Of a stretch of DNA of 64,000 nucleotides, positions 34,789-46,441 are shown piece after piece. The notes below the pieces were generated by a model, which had not been told where the DNA came from, searched no databases, and worked only from the letters and a program-made list of their open reading frames with translations. The DNA lies in the NCBI RefSeq assembly GCF_019925205.1, contig NC_083566.1, positions 34,286,001 through 34,350,000 of the forward strand. The letters run 5' to 3'. The position numbers were made by a program, and so were the translations under genes. The number at the start of each line of letters is the position of its first letter. Within the stretch, counting starts at the first letter, position 1. The DNA comes from Metopolophium dirhodum. Taxonomy: Eukaryota; Arthropoda; Insecta; Hemiptera; Aphididae.

Positions 34789-36340
34789 ATCTATACTAAT
34801 CGATCATTTTAACAATACAATAGATAGATAACTCAATACATCAAAAAGGATACCTATTAGTTGATTTGAAAATAATTTGAATGTAAGCAATATATTAGAA
34901 TTTAGCATTTTATATACATATTTCAGTATAGTATCTAATAAGTGCTCGACAAACTAAATTGTACATAATATATTTTATGTTATATGTATAATATTATTCT
35001 ATATAAAGTTTTATTACTCAGAAACTACTCGTTCAAATTTTGATTTTGACATCAACATTTTCAAGAAAATTTGATAAATAGCTTACAGTAAAAAAGGGGC
35101 GGTTCTCATTAGATAAACAAAAGTTTGTATCGTCACAGAACACTCTTTAAGTGATACAACAATCCCAAGAATTTGAAAATATGGTTTTTTTAAAATTGGC
35201 ACCTGCCGGCTACATTTCCTCACTGAAAGAAATAATATATACTGAAGCTTGAACTCGGCCGTAAAAACAAGCCGTCGAATTTGGCGTTACCCCCAACATC
35301 GAAGGGAAAAACATTTCATTTTTGCATATGAATATACGACGGACGTATAATAATGTTTTATTTTGATTATTTAATTAATTTTTTTACACATTAAACGTAT
35401 AGTATACTAGTATAGTAGTATCATTATTTCAAGTTATAATAATAACATATATAGAGGTACATAGGTATTTTCAATCAATTACAATTAAAAATTTGGAAGG
35501 TACATTACACTAGCACCACAACCTAAACTATTTTCTTCGAATTTGGTTCCATACTTTAGTAACCGATTAGTAACCATTCATAACCAACAATTTGGAATTC
35601 GTAACCTAAACCAAGTACCAGGAAAACAGTTTTTCCCAACCGGGTGCTGACGTAACGTTACACCAGCACCCGCAGATTGAAATATCCTACTTAGGAAGTT
35701 CAAAACCAAACTAGGTTTTAGTAACTGATAAATTATTTATTTTTATTTTTTACCCTTGGAGAAGATAATGGAGCTCACTGAACATGTTCGTGTGGGGCCC
35801 ATGTGTTTACAATTTTAAATATAAATTAATTAAATAGTTCATATAAATTAAATAATTACAATTTGCATTTCGCAATACTCATTTATCGAATAGACATAGG
35901 TTATAGGTACCTAATGGCTAATTCCTATAACTAGAATATCAATATATTATAGTCTATGTCTCTATATCAAATACCGATCATTAATAAGTAATGCAATAGT
36001 CCTATATATTTATTATGAGTATGTCTATATTTTGTTCTTGTAATAGCCAAAGTGTATTTTTTTTTTTTAAGAATCTTAAAAGAGTTGCTTTGTTTAATTT
36101 ACAATGGTACCTTAATATATTGTAAATTTTCGGATCAATATATGAATAAAATAAAAGAATAAATAATAATTTTATAGTACAATATTGAAGTTGTTTATTT
36201 TGTTCCCTGGGTCGCATCCAAAAAATGTAGATTTAGGAGCATCTACTGGTGATACTGCCACCTAGGGCCTAGGCTACCTAACCATGAATATGTATTATCT
36301 AAAATGTATTAAATAAATAAGTAAAACATTTATTAAATAA
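34789..36340. other. Intergenic with a solo palindrome of the element's TIR family
   Basis: No gene is seen. At 35642-35671 there is a 30-base imperfect palindrome (half GGGTGCTGACGTAAC) matching the unit junctions of the 6.5-kb element. At about 35750-35815 the text AATGGAGCTCACTGAACATG is a short dispersed motif shared with 53.23 and 54.36 kb. Confidence 0.5.
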
Positions 36341-36399
36341 GAATGCGTCATTACCAGGGATAATACAATTTGCGAGAGGTAGGCATAAAAAAATGGTAT

Positions 36400-37036
36400 T
36401 TTTGAAAGAAACTCTCCAAAATAACTACACGCCCATCGTATGTAAAAATGAAATGTTTTGCTCTTCGGCGGTGAGGGAAGCGGAATTCGGACGACTCGTT
36501 TTTTGTATCATTGGGAGAATGGCGAGCCGCGCTACAGCATATATTATTATCTATCTCGGTAGCCTTCCTTAAACGTTTCTAACGTACGTCAAGTTAGGAA
36601 ATGACGTGGGAGAATTTCTCAATGACTTAGCCACACATATCTTTACACACGTCGTGAGGTTAGGGGTGATAAGTTAGACCACGGAATATTTTAATACTTT
36701 GAAGTTTGAGGACACCCGAGAGATGGCGTGGATTCAGATCGTTTGTCAGTGAATTCGCGATCTGCAGTGTTTCGTCGACGATTCGATTTTACGCGATCGG
36801 TTATACGATACCGGAAACATTTTGCTAACTACGCGTGAGTAAATAGGTACGACTTTGCGATATAACGACTTCTTGTGGCAACAACCGTGGTATTTATACA
36901 GAAACGTGAGTATAAAAGTGACAATATTGCGTGTCGTATCGGTAGTAATACACCACCCTTCGACCACCAGTATGCGTTATCGAGCATCGTTTTAAATTTA
37001 TAAAAAAATATCCAAAACATACCCAATACTCATCGA
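36400..37036. other. Moderately CpG-rich stretch, function unknown
   Basis: CpG content is raised (GGAATTCGGACGACTCGTTT, GGCGAGCCGCGCTACAGC) with several GTGAGT-like donor strings on the plus strand (36836, 36905). It could be the promoter or 5' UTR of an unseen plus-strand transcript. No coding frame is convincing. Confidence 0.25.
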
Positions 37037-37059
37037 CGACATTTAAAATTTTAAATATT

Positions 37060-37395
37060 AAGTAACAAATTTATTACTTACTATTTCACTACTGGTCTGT
37101 GGAACGGTATCGCATAATCTGGGCTGTGGTTCACACATTTCTTCAGTCTGCTAAAAGAAATAAAACATATTAAATACAGAACAATAACAATGCATATAAA
37201 ATAGTAAATTTGTTTAAAAATTTTAAATATTAAGTAACAATAATTATTACTTACTATTTCGCTACTAGTCTGTGGAACGGTATCGCATAATCTGGGCTGT
37301 GGTTCACACATTTCTTCAGTCTGCTAAAAAAATAAATCATATTAAATACAGAACAATAACAATGCATATAAAATAGTACATTTGTTTAAAAATAA
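37060..37395. repeat. Tandem duplication, 173-bp period, two copies
   Basis: Bases from about 37050 to 37218 and 37219 to 37392 are nearly the same (TTAAATATTAAGTAACAA, GGAACGGTATCGCATAATCT, ATTAAATACAGAACAATAAC). Each contains one 69-base exon with its flanking splice sites. Differences are few, so the duplication is fairly young. Confidence 0.9.
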
Positions 37396-37612
37396 AAATA
37401 CTTACCAATTGCTAATTTTTTTTTGATGATTTCGATGCTGCAAACGGGTTGCTCGGAGCACCAAAGTGTTGTATTTTAACTTTTTTCCCCTTATGCACAT
37501 CACGCTCGTGTTTTAATTTGTAGTCGTTTTTAAAAACACTACCACAATCGAGACATACAGTTTTAATACGCTTGCGTTTAGATTCCATGTTTAAACAAAA
37601 ATTGTCGCACAA
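37082..37612 (-). pseudogene. Broken C2H2-finger gene with a tandemly duplicated exon
   Basis: The first exon reads MESKRKRIKTVCLDCGSVF with C-x2-C and H-x4-H spacing (KLKHERDVHKG), a single C2H2 finger of a type I associate with aphid transposon-derived proteins. It runs into an in-frame TAG at 37414-37412, two codons before a good donor (TTG|GTAAGT at 37406). Two further exons, 37323-37255 and 37150-37082, are 69 bases each and both read QTEEMCEPQPRLCDTVPQTS. They have matching acceptors (TTTAG|CAG) and donors (ATA|GTAAGT) in phase 0, and join the first exon in frame apart from the stop. Downstream exons were not found. It is probably the 5' part of a decayed element gene. Confidence 0.55.
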
Positions 37613-37619
37613 ATAAATT

Positions 37620-38900
37620 TAAAATATTTAAGTTAAATTGGAATCGAAGCAAATGCAGAACTTTGATAACCACTATTAATAATAATAATAACAATAAAAA
37701 TATAAAATATTATTATAAATCGTGTCGTCACTCGTCGTGTCTAAATCGAATAAGAACATGTAATGCATACAATTTAAAATTTTAGGGGATATTGGAATTG
37801 GTTTAGTTTGAACCTTGAATTGATAAACAGCCGACTGCTTCGGACAGCGGAATGTTGCGTACCGACCGCGATATCGGTATTTTCCATTTCTATTTTTAGA
37901 CATTAATATTTAATATTAGTGAAAACAATTTAATTACAAGAACACAATAATCTTAGCTCTTCTGGGTACTTAATCTTTAGACTGCCTTAAATAACGTAGC
38001 ATATTTATTACGAGTAAATCAGTAAACCATATTATGTTGATACTTCATGCTTAATGTGTATTAGTTTTACTTATTAATAATACGGAAGTTTCAATGATCT
38101 CTTTACATATTACATTTAGCGAATTCTGAAAATTGCCGACTAGTACTTACAGTTGCCGACATTCGAGGGGTGTCAAACCCCCCCACATCCCCCGTAAAAT
38201 CGCCACTGCTCATCGTCATACGGTTACGCGTTTCGATTATTATTATTATTATTCTTACCAGTCGTTATGTTTTGTTGTGATTACAACGATTTCATTGGAA
38301 TTTGAAAAAAAAACGCTCTCGTTTGTTAGTCTCGCGCACAGTTTTAACCGGTCGCGACAGTAAAAATTTCTATTATTTTTTATTTTGTTAATGTGCCAGT
38401 ATCGTGTCGTCTATAATTTAACAAGTCGTTGTTAAAATTACAGTGTTTTGATTGGCTGAATATTGTGGTAATCTAATTAATATACCATGTTACCAAGCGT
38501 TACCAGAATGTTGAAAAATATTCAACTTGTCGTCGAGCGGTAACAGTGGTTCAATTGTTATCAACTACCTTCTGTCAAAATAACCCGCCCTTAAGCCAAG
38601 CTCATATTATGATAAGGTTACATGATACGCGGTTACATTGGTTGACCTAATAGATACCATTCTACCGAGAACCAAAAACGTGATACAAAAATACAACATA
38701 ATATGGACAACACGATACAGTAAATTACGTGTAAACTGTAAAGGCGCCTTTTGCTAATATGGCTTCATGCTCGTGCTTCATTCGATATTCTCGAATTAAT
38801 AATATTTGTCTTCGTCATCACGGATCTTTCAAAATAATCATTCATTTAACATTTTCCAAGTAGGTACGTACCCGTGATATAATATTATAATACAATAATA
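37620..38900. other. Intergenic, no recognised gene
   Basis: A minus-strand frame at 37903-37676 (MSKNRNGKYRYRGRYATFRC) is open for 75 codons but I do not recognise it. A GTGTCAAACCCCCCCACATC stretch near 38169 with CGCCACTG resembles the end of a small MITE. The rest is AT-rich. Confidence 0.35.
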
Positions 38901-38910
38901 TATTCTACTG

Positions 38911-39150
38911 GAGGACGGAGTGGCCGAGCTAATTAAGGCGTCGGTTCGATGCCGGCCGCAGGTGGCATTTTTCTTCGGGCAAGTCACAGTGTCCGGAGAG
39001 AAGTGCCGCCATCCCCGGCATGGCAGATACCTACGGGTGTCCGCTAAAAAATCTGCCAAACCAAAACACACGTGCTTAAGCTTACAGTGCCCTCCCCCAC
39101 AGTAAAAAAAACACCCAATGGCCTAAGTTTCCGCGGGTTAATTAATGAAA
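38911..39150 (+). mobile_element. tRNA-derived SINE
   Basis: The head GGACGGAGTGGCCGAGCTAA resembles a type II tRNA (Ser/Leu), with an A-box-like TGGCCGAGCTAATTAAGG (38921-38938) and a B box GGTTCGATGCC (38943-38953). The anticodon arm is missing, so the two boxes are unusually close. A GC-rich body with no open frame follows, and then an A-rich tail near 39146. This is the structure of a SINE transcribed by RNA polymerase III and mobilised by a LINE. It is not a working tRNA gene. Confidence 0.7.
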
Positions 39151-39483
39151 AAAAAAATAATAATATATGCGTATAATATTATAATCACATTATAATATTA
39201 TGTGCCTTAATAACCGAACTATTTAAATTTGAAAAACTATACTGTAGGCGGTTTTCGTATAGTGAAAATAATATTTATTCGAGTGTTTTTGTTGGAATTT
39301 ATAATATATAGGTACGCAAACGAAGTATTGACTTCTCCGCAGGGTATACGAAAAATGCTGTATGACGGCTACGGCGTCGACGTTTCTTATTCGTAATTTT
39401 CGCCACCTTTGCATGCAAAACACCGTGTATCGTGAATTCGAAACCACTACAATGATAACATAATAATGTACTAATGTAAATAT

Positions 39484-39785
39484 ATACTATAGACCTGCAA
39501 GGGCCGTACATTTTCGGCCCGGTCCGGTCCAAAACATTTTGTGCAAAAAAAAGTCCAGGCTCAGCCCGAAAATACTGTTAAGCTCATAAAAAGCCGGTCT
39601 GCAGGTCCAACAACTGTTTCCTTTATGCCGGTCCAAAATACTGTGAAAAAAAAAGCCCGGGCCCTGCCCGACATATTTTATTTTAAGGCTGGTGCATAAC
39701 ATTTTGTTAAAAAAGGCCCAGTCTAGTCTTAAGTTTTTTTGTAGGACTGGTTTAAAAATGTTATAAAAAATTCCACACGACATAT
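39484..39785. repeat. Short repetitive element rich in GGCCCGGTCC motifs
   Basis: The block begins CCTGCAAGGGCCGTACATTT and contains recurring GGTCC-AAA-CATTTTGT units at spacings of about 60-110 bases (39523, 39629, 39700). The opening resembles hAT-type ends and the recurrent units resemble subterminal repeats, but a matching right end is not clear. Confidence 0.4.
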
Positions 39786-39789
39786 TTTA

Positions 39790-42700
39790 ATGATAACAAT
39801 ATAATAACTGGCGTTGATGTATTACATTTACCTGTAGTTTGATGGAAACTAGCTAGATCTAGCACTATGACCCATGCTCTACTATGCATTATGCAGGTTC
39901 CATGTGTGTGTATTTTGCAAGTTTCGCAGTATTTTTAACACAACATTTGCAAATAAAATTTGTATTACATAAAGTTAAAAAAAAATTATATACTAAATAC
40001 TATACATATTTTCTTCTCTCTAGTAAATAATTACATATCAAATACCTATTGGAGAGTTGAATTAATGATAAGTATATATTCCTCAATATTGTTAAAAGTA
40101 GAGTAGAACAAATTTCAATTTTAAAAATTTTCTTGGATTTATCCCAGTTAAGATAACTACATGACTATCCTATATTATTATTATAAATAACGAAAAGTAC
40201 ATTACAACCTACTTATTATAGTACCTACTATACTGCGGTAATAGTTATAACTGCAATATACAGCGTGTATATAACTGTACCTTCTAATTTTAGTGAGTAT
40301 TTAAATAATTTATCTAAACCTGTAGAAAATGATTATGAAATATTGTGTGAACACGTAGGTAGGTATTAAAAAAACGCATTATAATTATTTATTAATTGTG
40401 ATTTTTAATTTTTATTATTTCACAGTATTAGGTATTATACCTGTAAGCGCGTGGAGTTTCATGTTCCGTATATATTTAAAGCTGAAAACATGACAAGTGG
40501 AACAATATAATTACTATTACAGTTCTACGTTTTTCGATTAGTGTAAACTACCTAGTACCTACCTATTCGAATGTTTAAACAAAAAATATATTAAGATTTT
40601 TTTTATGTTAATCAATGTTTATTAAAGAAAATGTCAATATAATATAATAAATAAATAACAGATATGATTATGTAAATAGCCCATGATAGGTACGCGTATT
40701 TAATATTCTATCGAAATTGCGCATAAGTCTGTCGTTATATTTCGACGATGGATGAGGTGTTTTAATATTTCTAATAAGTAATTAAATACAAATACAAATA
40801 CATTAAAAATATTTTTAAATACTTACCTATATGTTACTTGTCGACGAGAGCTCTTCAGGACCAAAACTATTTGTTTAATGGTGAGTTTTGATGTATACTT
40901 AACCATAACTCATAAGTATTATATGAATCATTTTATGTGATGAATATAACTTTATATAAGTATAAATGTTTTATTATCCAATGGACCGGAGTGGCAAAGT
41001 CAACTAACACAATATACTCATAGAATTTATCATAAAACTATATTTTAAATTATTTTAGCACTCATTTAATATTAATACAAAAAAACCTTTCAAATGTAGG
41101 TACTATAGGCTATAACAAGTACCTATGGTTATAGTCTTACATAGCGATAGGTTTGTATAATGTTGTCGCCTTGTTAGCCCGCTGCGAACAACGTCGGCTG
41201 ATTATGTATTATAAGCACCGAATGCCAATGCCGTATAATATCATATTATCATCGACACATTATATTATTATATGGTGCGAGTTTCATCATAATATCGAAA
41301 CCGCCATTGCCACCACCGTAATAATTAGTTTTAAGATTATTATTACTATTATTATTTTATACATGTATACTTTAAAATATTATGTACTTGCTCTCTGGCC
41401 CCGGCCGCAATCTATAATTTCCCTTTCCATTATAATGCTTAATGCATTCTGCATTATGGTATGTTTTTCCTTCCGCCCGACTGTTGCTGCAGTAACGCTC
41501 TCTCTCGCCTTCTCTCGCGCTCTCTCGCTCTATCTCTCTCCGTTTTCTTTCTTATGGTTTAGCCGCAGAAACAGGCGCATTCTGGAAAGTGTTTCCGTTA
41601 TTTATTTTCATCTCGTTTACACTGTTCACGCGTGTCACACTTCCAGGTGCCACCTAAAATTTTTACTGCCAAGTTGTACAGTCTCGTAAAGATGGAGTAG
41701 AACGCCGTCTTCTACACCCGTGGCGTGTGGCAGCGCTGGCGGGCCATTTCGTGAGGTAATATAACATTTTAAATTAAATAAAAAAAATATAAAAACATAT
41801 TTCAAGTCATATCAAATGGCCATTAAGTGCGTCCCGAGTCCGTTTTATAGAAATATTATATAAGTGAGGTGAACAGAAATTTGTGTTACAAAAATGGTGG
41901 AGATATACCGTACGATTCTTTTTCTTACTACGACAATGTCTCACCCCAATTTTGTTACGCAAGTTTCTGATCAGCCCCTACATCGTATATTCGTGTGTGC
42001 TGTTCATTTGTTCTCCATTACCTACTTTTTTCTTCATACCTTTGTCTAATACATGATAATTTATTATTATTATTATTATTATTTGGATATTATTAACTGT
42101 CTATAAGATGACTATTGACTATTCAGTACACCTATAACTAATAATTAATAACATGCTGTTTAAATTCCACCTTTATTTAACCAGAGACCAGAGTGACCTA
42201 TGTATCTGAAGTTATGTACCTTAAGTTATTATATTGATGATGACGATGATCTTGACATACCTATATGAGTAAAATAGTGTTTGTGTAGCTATATTTAGCC
42301 ATCGTATATGACGAAGTCCACTGTGTTTTTTTTTTACACTTATAACAATAGTTTTATTTTTAATTTGCTAATTGCATTGTGTTTGGATTTAGAGTTGTAC
42401 ACCTGCCAAACTTTAGTCCAGAGAATAACTCGAATTCGAGTAACATAGGTATAAAATATACCTTTGTATATCAAGAACCCACATATTAATTTTTTTCTTT
42501 GTCCAACCACGAATGCGAATTATTATGATTTATGTTTATTCCCTAATTTGAGTAATTTCCCTTCACCTTTCACTTAAGTATTAGGTAAAAACCCCATGAG
42601 GCTCCAATCCACCAAGGTCTCGTGGTTTGTTAATCTGCCTGTTTTGGCGGGTTGTCCACAAGACTTGCGTGCTTGAAGGTAACGTAGTGGCTCAAGGAAT

Positions 42701-44468
42701 GTTAGAGATCAGTACCTACTGTCAGAAATATTGGAAGCTTGGTGGTAATAGGAGAAAAAGCAGCGGACATAGAACCTATAGTTAGATTTGTGAATATAAG
42801 GTACGTACATGTGTATCGTGTACGATAATATAGCTGACAAGAAATTAAGCAAGGCGGAAGAGTAAGTATGATACGCAAATACTTACAATTCAAAATATAT
42901 GTTCAAGTTAATTTATAATTCTTGGTAGGTATAGAATTTTAGCTCAGTACAATCTTAACTCATGTGTAATATTTTTACTTTTACATTTTATATTCTCAGT
43001 TTAGCAAAAAAAAATATTTAGGTCTTACTGAATTTTTGTTTGTATGTATAAACGGTGAAAAACGAATTAAGTTCAAGCAGTTCAACTGCTTAACACTTTG
43101 TCAATATATTCGTCGATATAATATATATGTCGATATATTCGTTGTGCACTCGTGCAGTCTAGAAAATTTGGAAAATCGAGTTTGTAAAGTGATCAAAATA
43201 AAAAATTAATTAAACCATTAAAAATTAATTTAGTTTTTGGGGTATGATGGTATACGAATGCCACACCGTATTTAAGGTGTTAATTAGAGACTATATATCC
43301 CACGTGAGTGCGTGTGCGTCAGTTTATCTATTATAAATTATTATTAGTGTGTGCAGCTTCAAGCGAGGCGGAGTAATCTGCGTGTTTATTTCATGTTCCC
43401 GCCTTTTACACGCACATGTATAAACTCAGAGTCATGCCACTAAACAGGTGTTATTTTTCATCAAATTTTGTAATTGTTTATTATTGTTTCGATCGACTTA
43501 ATGATTCAATAAGAAATTGTAATAGAAGTTTAAATTCGTTATTACATACTTGAAATTTAATGTATTCCGATGTGGTTGTTATATGAGGGAGACTGGAAAG
43601 TAGGAAATTTATGGATGTTTGATAGAATTTGGAATGTGGTGAATTGGTTTTCTATTGATGTTTTATTAGCATTATAGCCTACTCATGTGATTCTCAAAAC
43701 TTCCACAAGTCTAAATTGTTTATCCAATTAATTTAGTACTAATGATTAATAACATAATATATAATGTATGATTTTTGTATGTTGTTATCATTAAATCATT
43801 TACATTTTCTTTGTTATTAATAAATAATTTAAACAGCTCCAGTTTACTATCATCGTCCATTAAAAATAAAATGCTTAGTGTTATTCTATATAAAATACAA
43901 CATAGGTACACAATATAAATGTTAAATGTACCTATATAATATAATTAAACATTGTTGTCATACAGAAATATAATTTTTTTTCAGTACCTACCTATACAGT
44001 AGTTATATAAACTACATGTATCGATGCGAATTATAAAGTGACAAACTAAAACTTAATATATGTATACATACTATACTTAGTATGGTCAACACTCACCACG
44101 ACATTTTATTAAGATTTTTCAAATTTAACAAGCTCGAAATGAATCATGAAACCTTGTCATCTACACTAAGCCAATCATCTATCCTCAAGTTCCTCAACAC
44201 AGCAAAACCTTCCAAAAACTTGTAAAAAAATCAAAACCGTTTAATTTTGTCGGTCTATCAATGTTTTGTATGCCTAAAAGATTTTACTTACGTCGTGTTT
44301 GATACGGCCAAAGATTGGCCTTTTTTCGTTGCTGCTGTCCAATTCAAAATTTTTATAGAAATATACATTGAAATACCACATAACGCGATAACGGCTTAAC
44401 CAAAACTCGACCGAAAGGACAAGCAACGTTGATCAATATACTATACTGTTTAATCAAAGTTCATAGTC
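39790..44468. other. Intergenic upstream of the opsin gene
   Basis: Mostly AT-rich with no convincing exon. At 41380-41760 a CpG- and CT-rich block (TCTCTCTCGCCTTCTCTCGC) could be a promoter or untranslated first exon of the opsin, 2.7 kb upstream. The open frame across it at 41153-41689 is low-complexity and I do not call it coding. Confidence 0.4.
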
Positions 44469-46441
44469 ATGATAGACTTCAAGACCAAATATCCTGTTAA
44501 CTTGTGGAAGGATCACGGATTGTACACCGATGATTATATTAAACTAATCAATAGCCATTGGTTAAAATTCATGCCTCCCAATCCAACGTCGCACTACGTT
44601 CTCGGACTTCTGTACACAATCATTATGGTGTTTGGATGCACCGGAAATTCTCTGGTGATTTTCATGTACTTTAAGTAAGTATATATTTTCGAAATTACAA
44701 CAATATCATATTATTAAATGGGGTAGGTAATCAGTTGTCACATCTACGTATACCTACTTTAATTTGCACGATACCCACGTTGTATATACAACATACAATA
44801 TACGTTCTTATAAGAACTATATTTTATTTTTACCAGATGAAATGTTTGAATTTCTATAGATAATATTGGTCTGTGCTTATTTTAATACACTTTTTCCATA
44901 GTAATTTAACTTGTGAAATTTATTCTGATTATTTCAATATATCTTATATGCTATAGAAAAAAATCAGATGAGAACTATCAAATATATATATATAATATAT
45001 AATTCAAATAGATACTCAACAGAAAATAAACCTAATAATTTAATTATATTTTGGTATTTTACTAGGTAGTTAGTAGTTAATATACAGTAGATAAAATTTA
45101 TGACTAGGTAATAATAAGTATTGATTATTTCATTAATATTTTGTATGTATCGTACTAAAATATAAATAGTACGATTGTTCACACTAAAAGTAATAATACA
45201 TTCGATGATTCAACAACCATCTACCGCATGTAATAGCAAATGCACTAGCAAATATAAATAAATGTGATCAATATTTTAATATATATCAACTTTTTTTTCA
45301 GATGTAAATCTTTGCAAACACCGGCGAACATGTTGATAATTAACTTGGCTGTTAGCGATTTTATCATGTTAGCAAAAGCCTCGGTATTCATCTACAACAG
45401 TTATTACCTGGGACCTGCGCTAGGAAAATTGGGTACGACATTTGATATTATTATGGCATTTACAACGACTTAACGCTACTTTAATAATATATTTTGTATA
45501 TCAAATTAGGATGCCAGGTATGTGGATTTCTTGGTGGCTTGACCGGGACCGTGTCAATTATGACGTTGGCGGCCATATCCTTGGACCGGTATTACGTTAT
45601 AGTGTGCCCTCTGAAAGCAGCTGTGAAAACCACTAAACAAAGGGCCAGGATATGGATAGGACTGATATGGATTTACGGATTTTCGTTCTCCATCGTACCG
45701 GTACTAGATTTGGGGTACAGTCGGTACGTGTCGGAAGGATACCTGACAAGTTGCAGCTTCGATTACCTTTCGGACAACGACCAAGACAAGAGGTTTATCC
45801 TGGTATTCTTTACAGCGGCATGGTGCATACCGTTCACAATAATACTGTACTGTTACGTGAACATACTGATGGCAGTGTGGATGACCACCGAAATAGTCAC
45901 CAGCAGGGTTGGCCAACAAGAAGAGAAGAGAAAAACGGATATACGACTGGGGTACATGGTGATCGGGGCTCTGGCGCTGTGGTTTGTGTCGTGGACGCCA
46001 TACGCCGTGGTGGCACTGCTGGGTGTATTCGACCTGAAGGAGTACATCTCACCATTAAGCTCGATGATCCCGGCTTTGTTTTGCAAAGCTGCTAGCTGCA
46101 CGGACCCGTGGTTTTATGCCATTACGCACCCGAGATTCAAAAAGGAACTGATGAAGTTGCTGGCGAAGAGTAAGAGCAGAAAGCTGGTCCGGAATTATGG
46201 CATGAAGAAGGGATGGGTTGGGTCGCATTTGAACAAAAACGGCAGTGTTAGCTCCGAGAACCGTTTGAAAACCGAATGCAAGGAAGAAAATACAACTATC
46301 TTCATGCTTGAACCCTATGACAACAACGTGCACTGGCATGAGTCCACTTCCGGTCACAAGACTGAATCAACTAAGGAGCCGGAAACCAAGTTCACTGCAA
46401 GTGCCAGCCAAGAGACTCTCAAGTATATGCTACCAAGCTGA
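44469..46441 (+). CDS. Opsin (rhabdomeric-type, Rh7/arthropsin-like), complete, three exons
   Basis: Exons 44469-44674, 45302-45432 and 45510-46441 join in phase (FK|CKSLQTPANM, KLG|CQVCGFLGG) to give 422 residues with seven hydrophobic segments. Retinal would bind at K305 (FCKAAS), and the proximal G-protein motif is DRY at 138-140. The disulfide cysteines are C114 and C194, and E188 sits six residues before C194, as the E181 counterion does. Helix 8 reads HPRFKKELMKLL. Two features are odd: the residue three after C114, normally Tyr in insect opsins or Glu in vertebrates, is Cys (C117), and the NPxxY motif is DPWFY (311-315). The SEGYLTSCSFDYL loop is typical of Gq-coupled arthropod opsins. 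The subgroup is uncertain. It may act in non-image light sensing. Confidence 0.88.

Noticed and set aside
37676..37903. 75-codon minus-strand frame starting MSKNRNGKYRYRGRY
   Set aside because: The first third looks gene-like but the end is AT-driven; no motif or conserved partner recognised, so I left it as intergenic.
38911..38985. Functional tRNA gene
   Set aside because: It has A- and B-box text but no anticodon arm or acceptor-stem pairing; better explained as a SINE head.
41153..41689. 178-codon open frame
   Set aside because: It is biased toward I, Y, S and L with a TCT-rich core; there is no motif and no splice context. More likely promoter or UTR sequence.
45652..46101. Additional frames within the opsin exon
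   Set aside because: Shadows of the opsin coding sequence in other frames.
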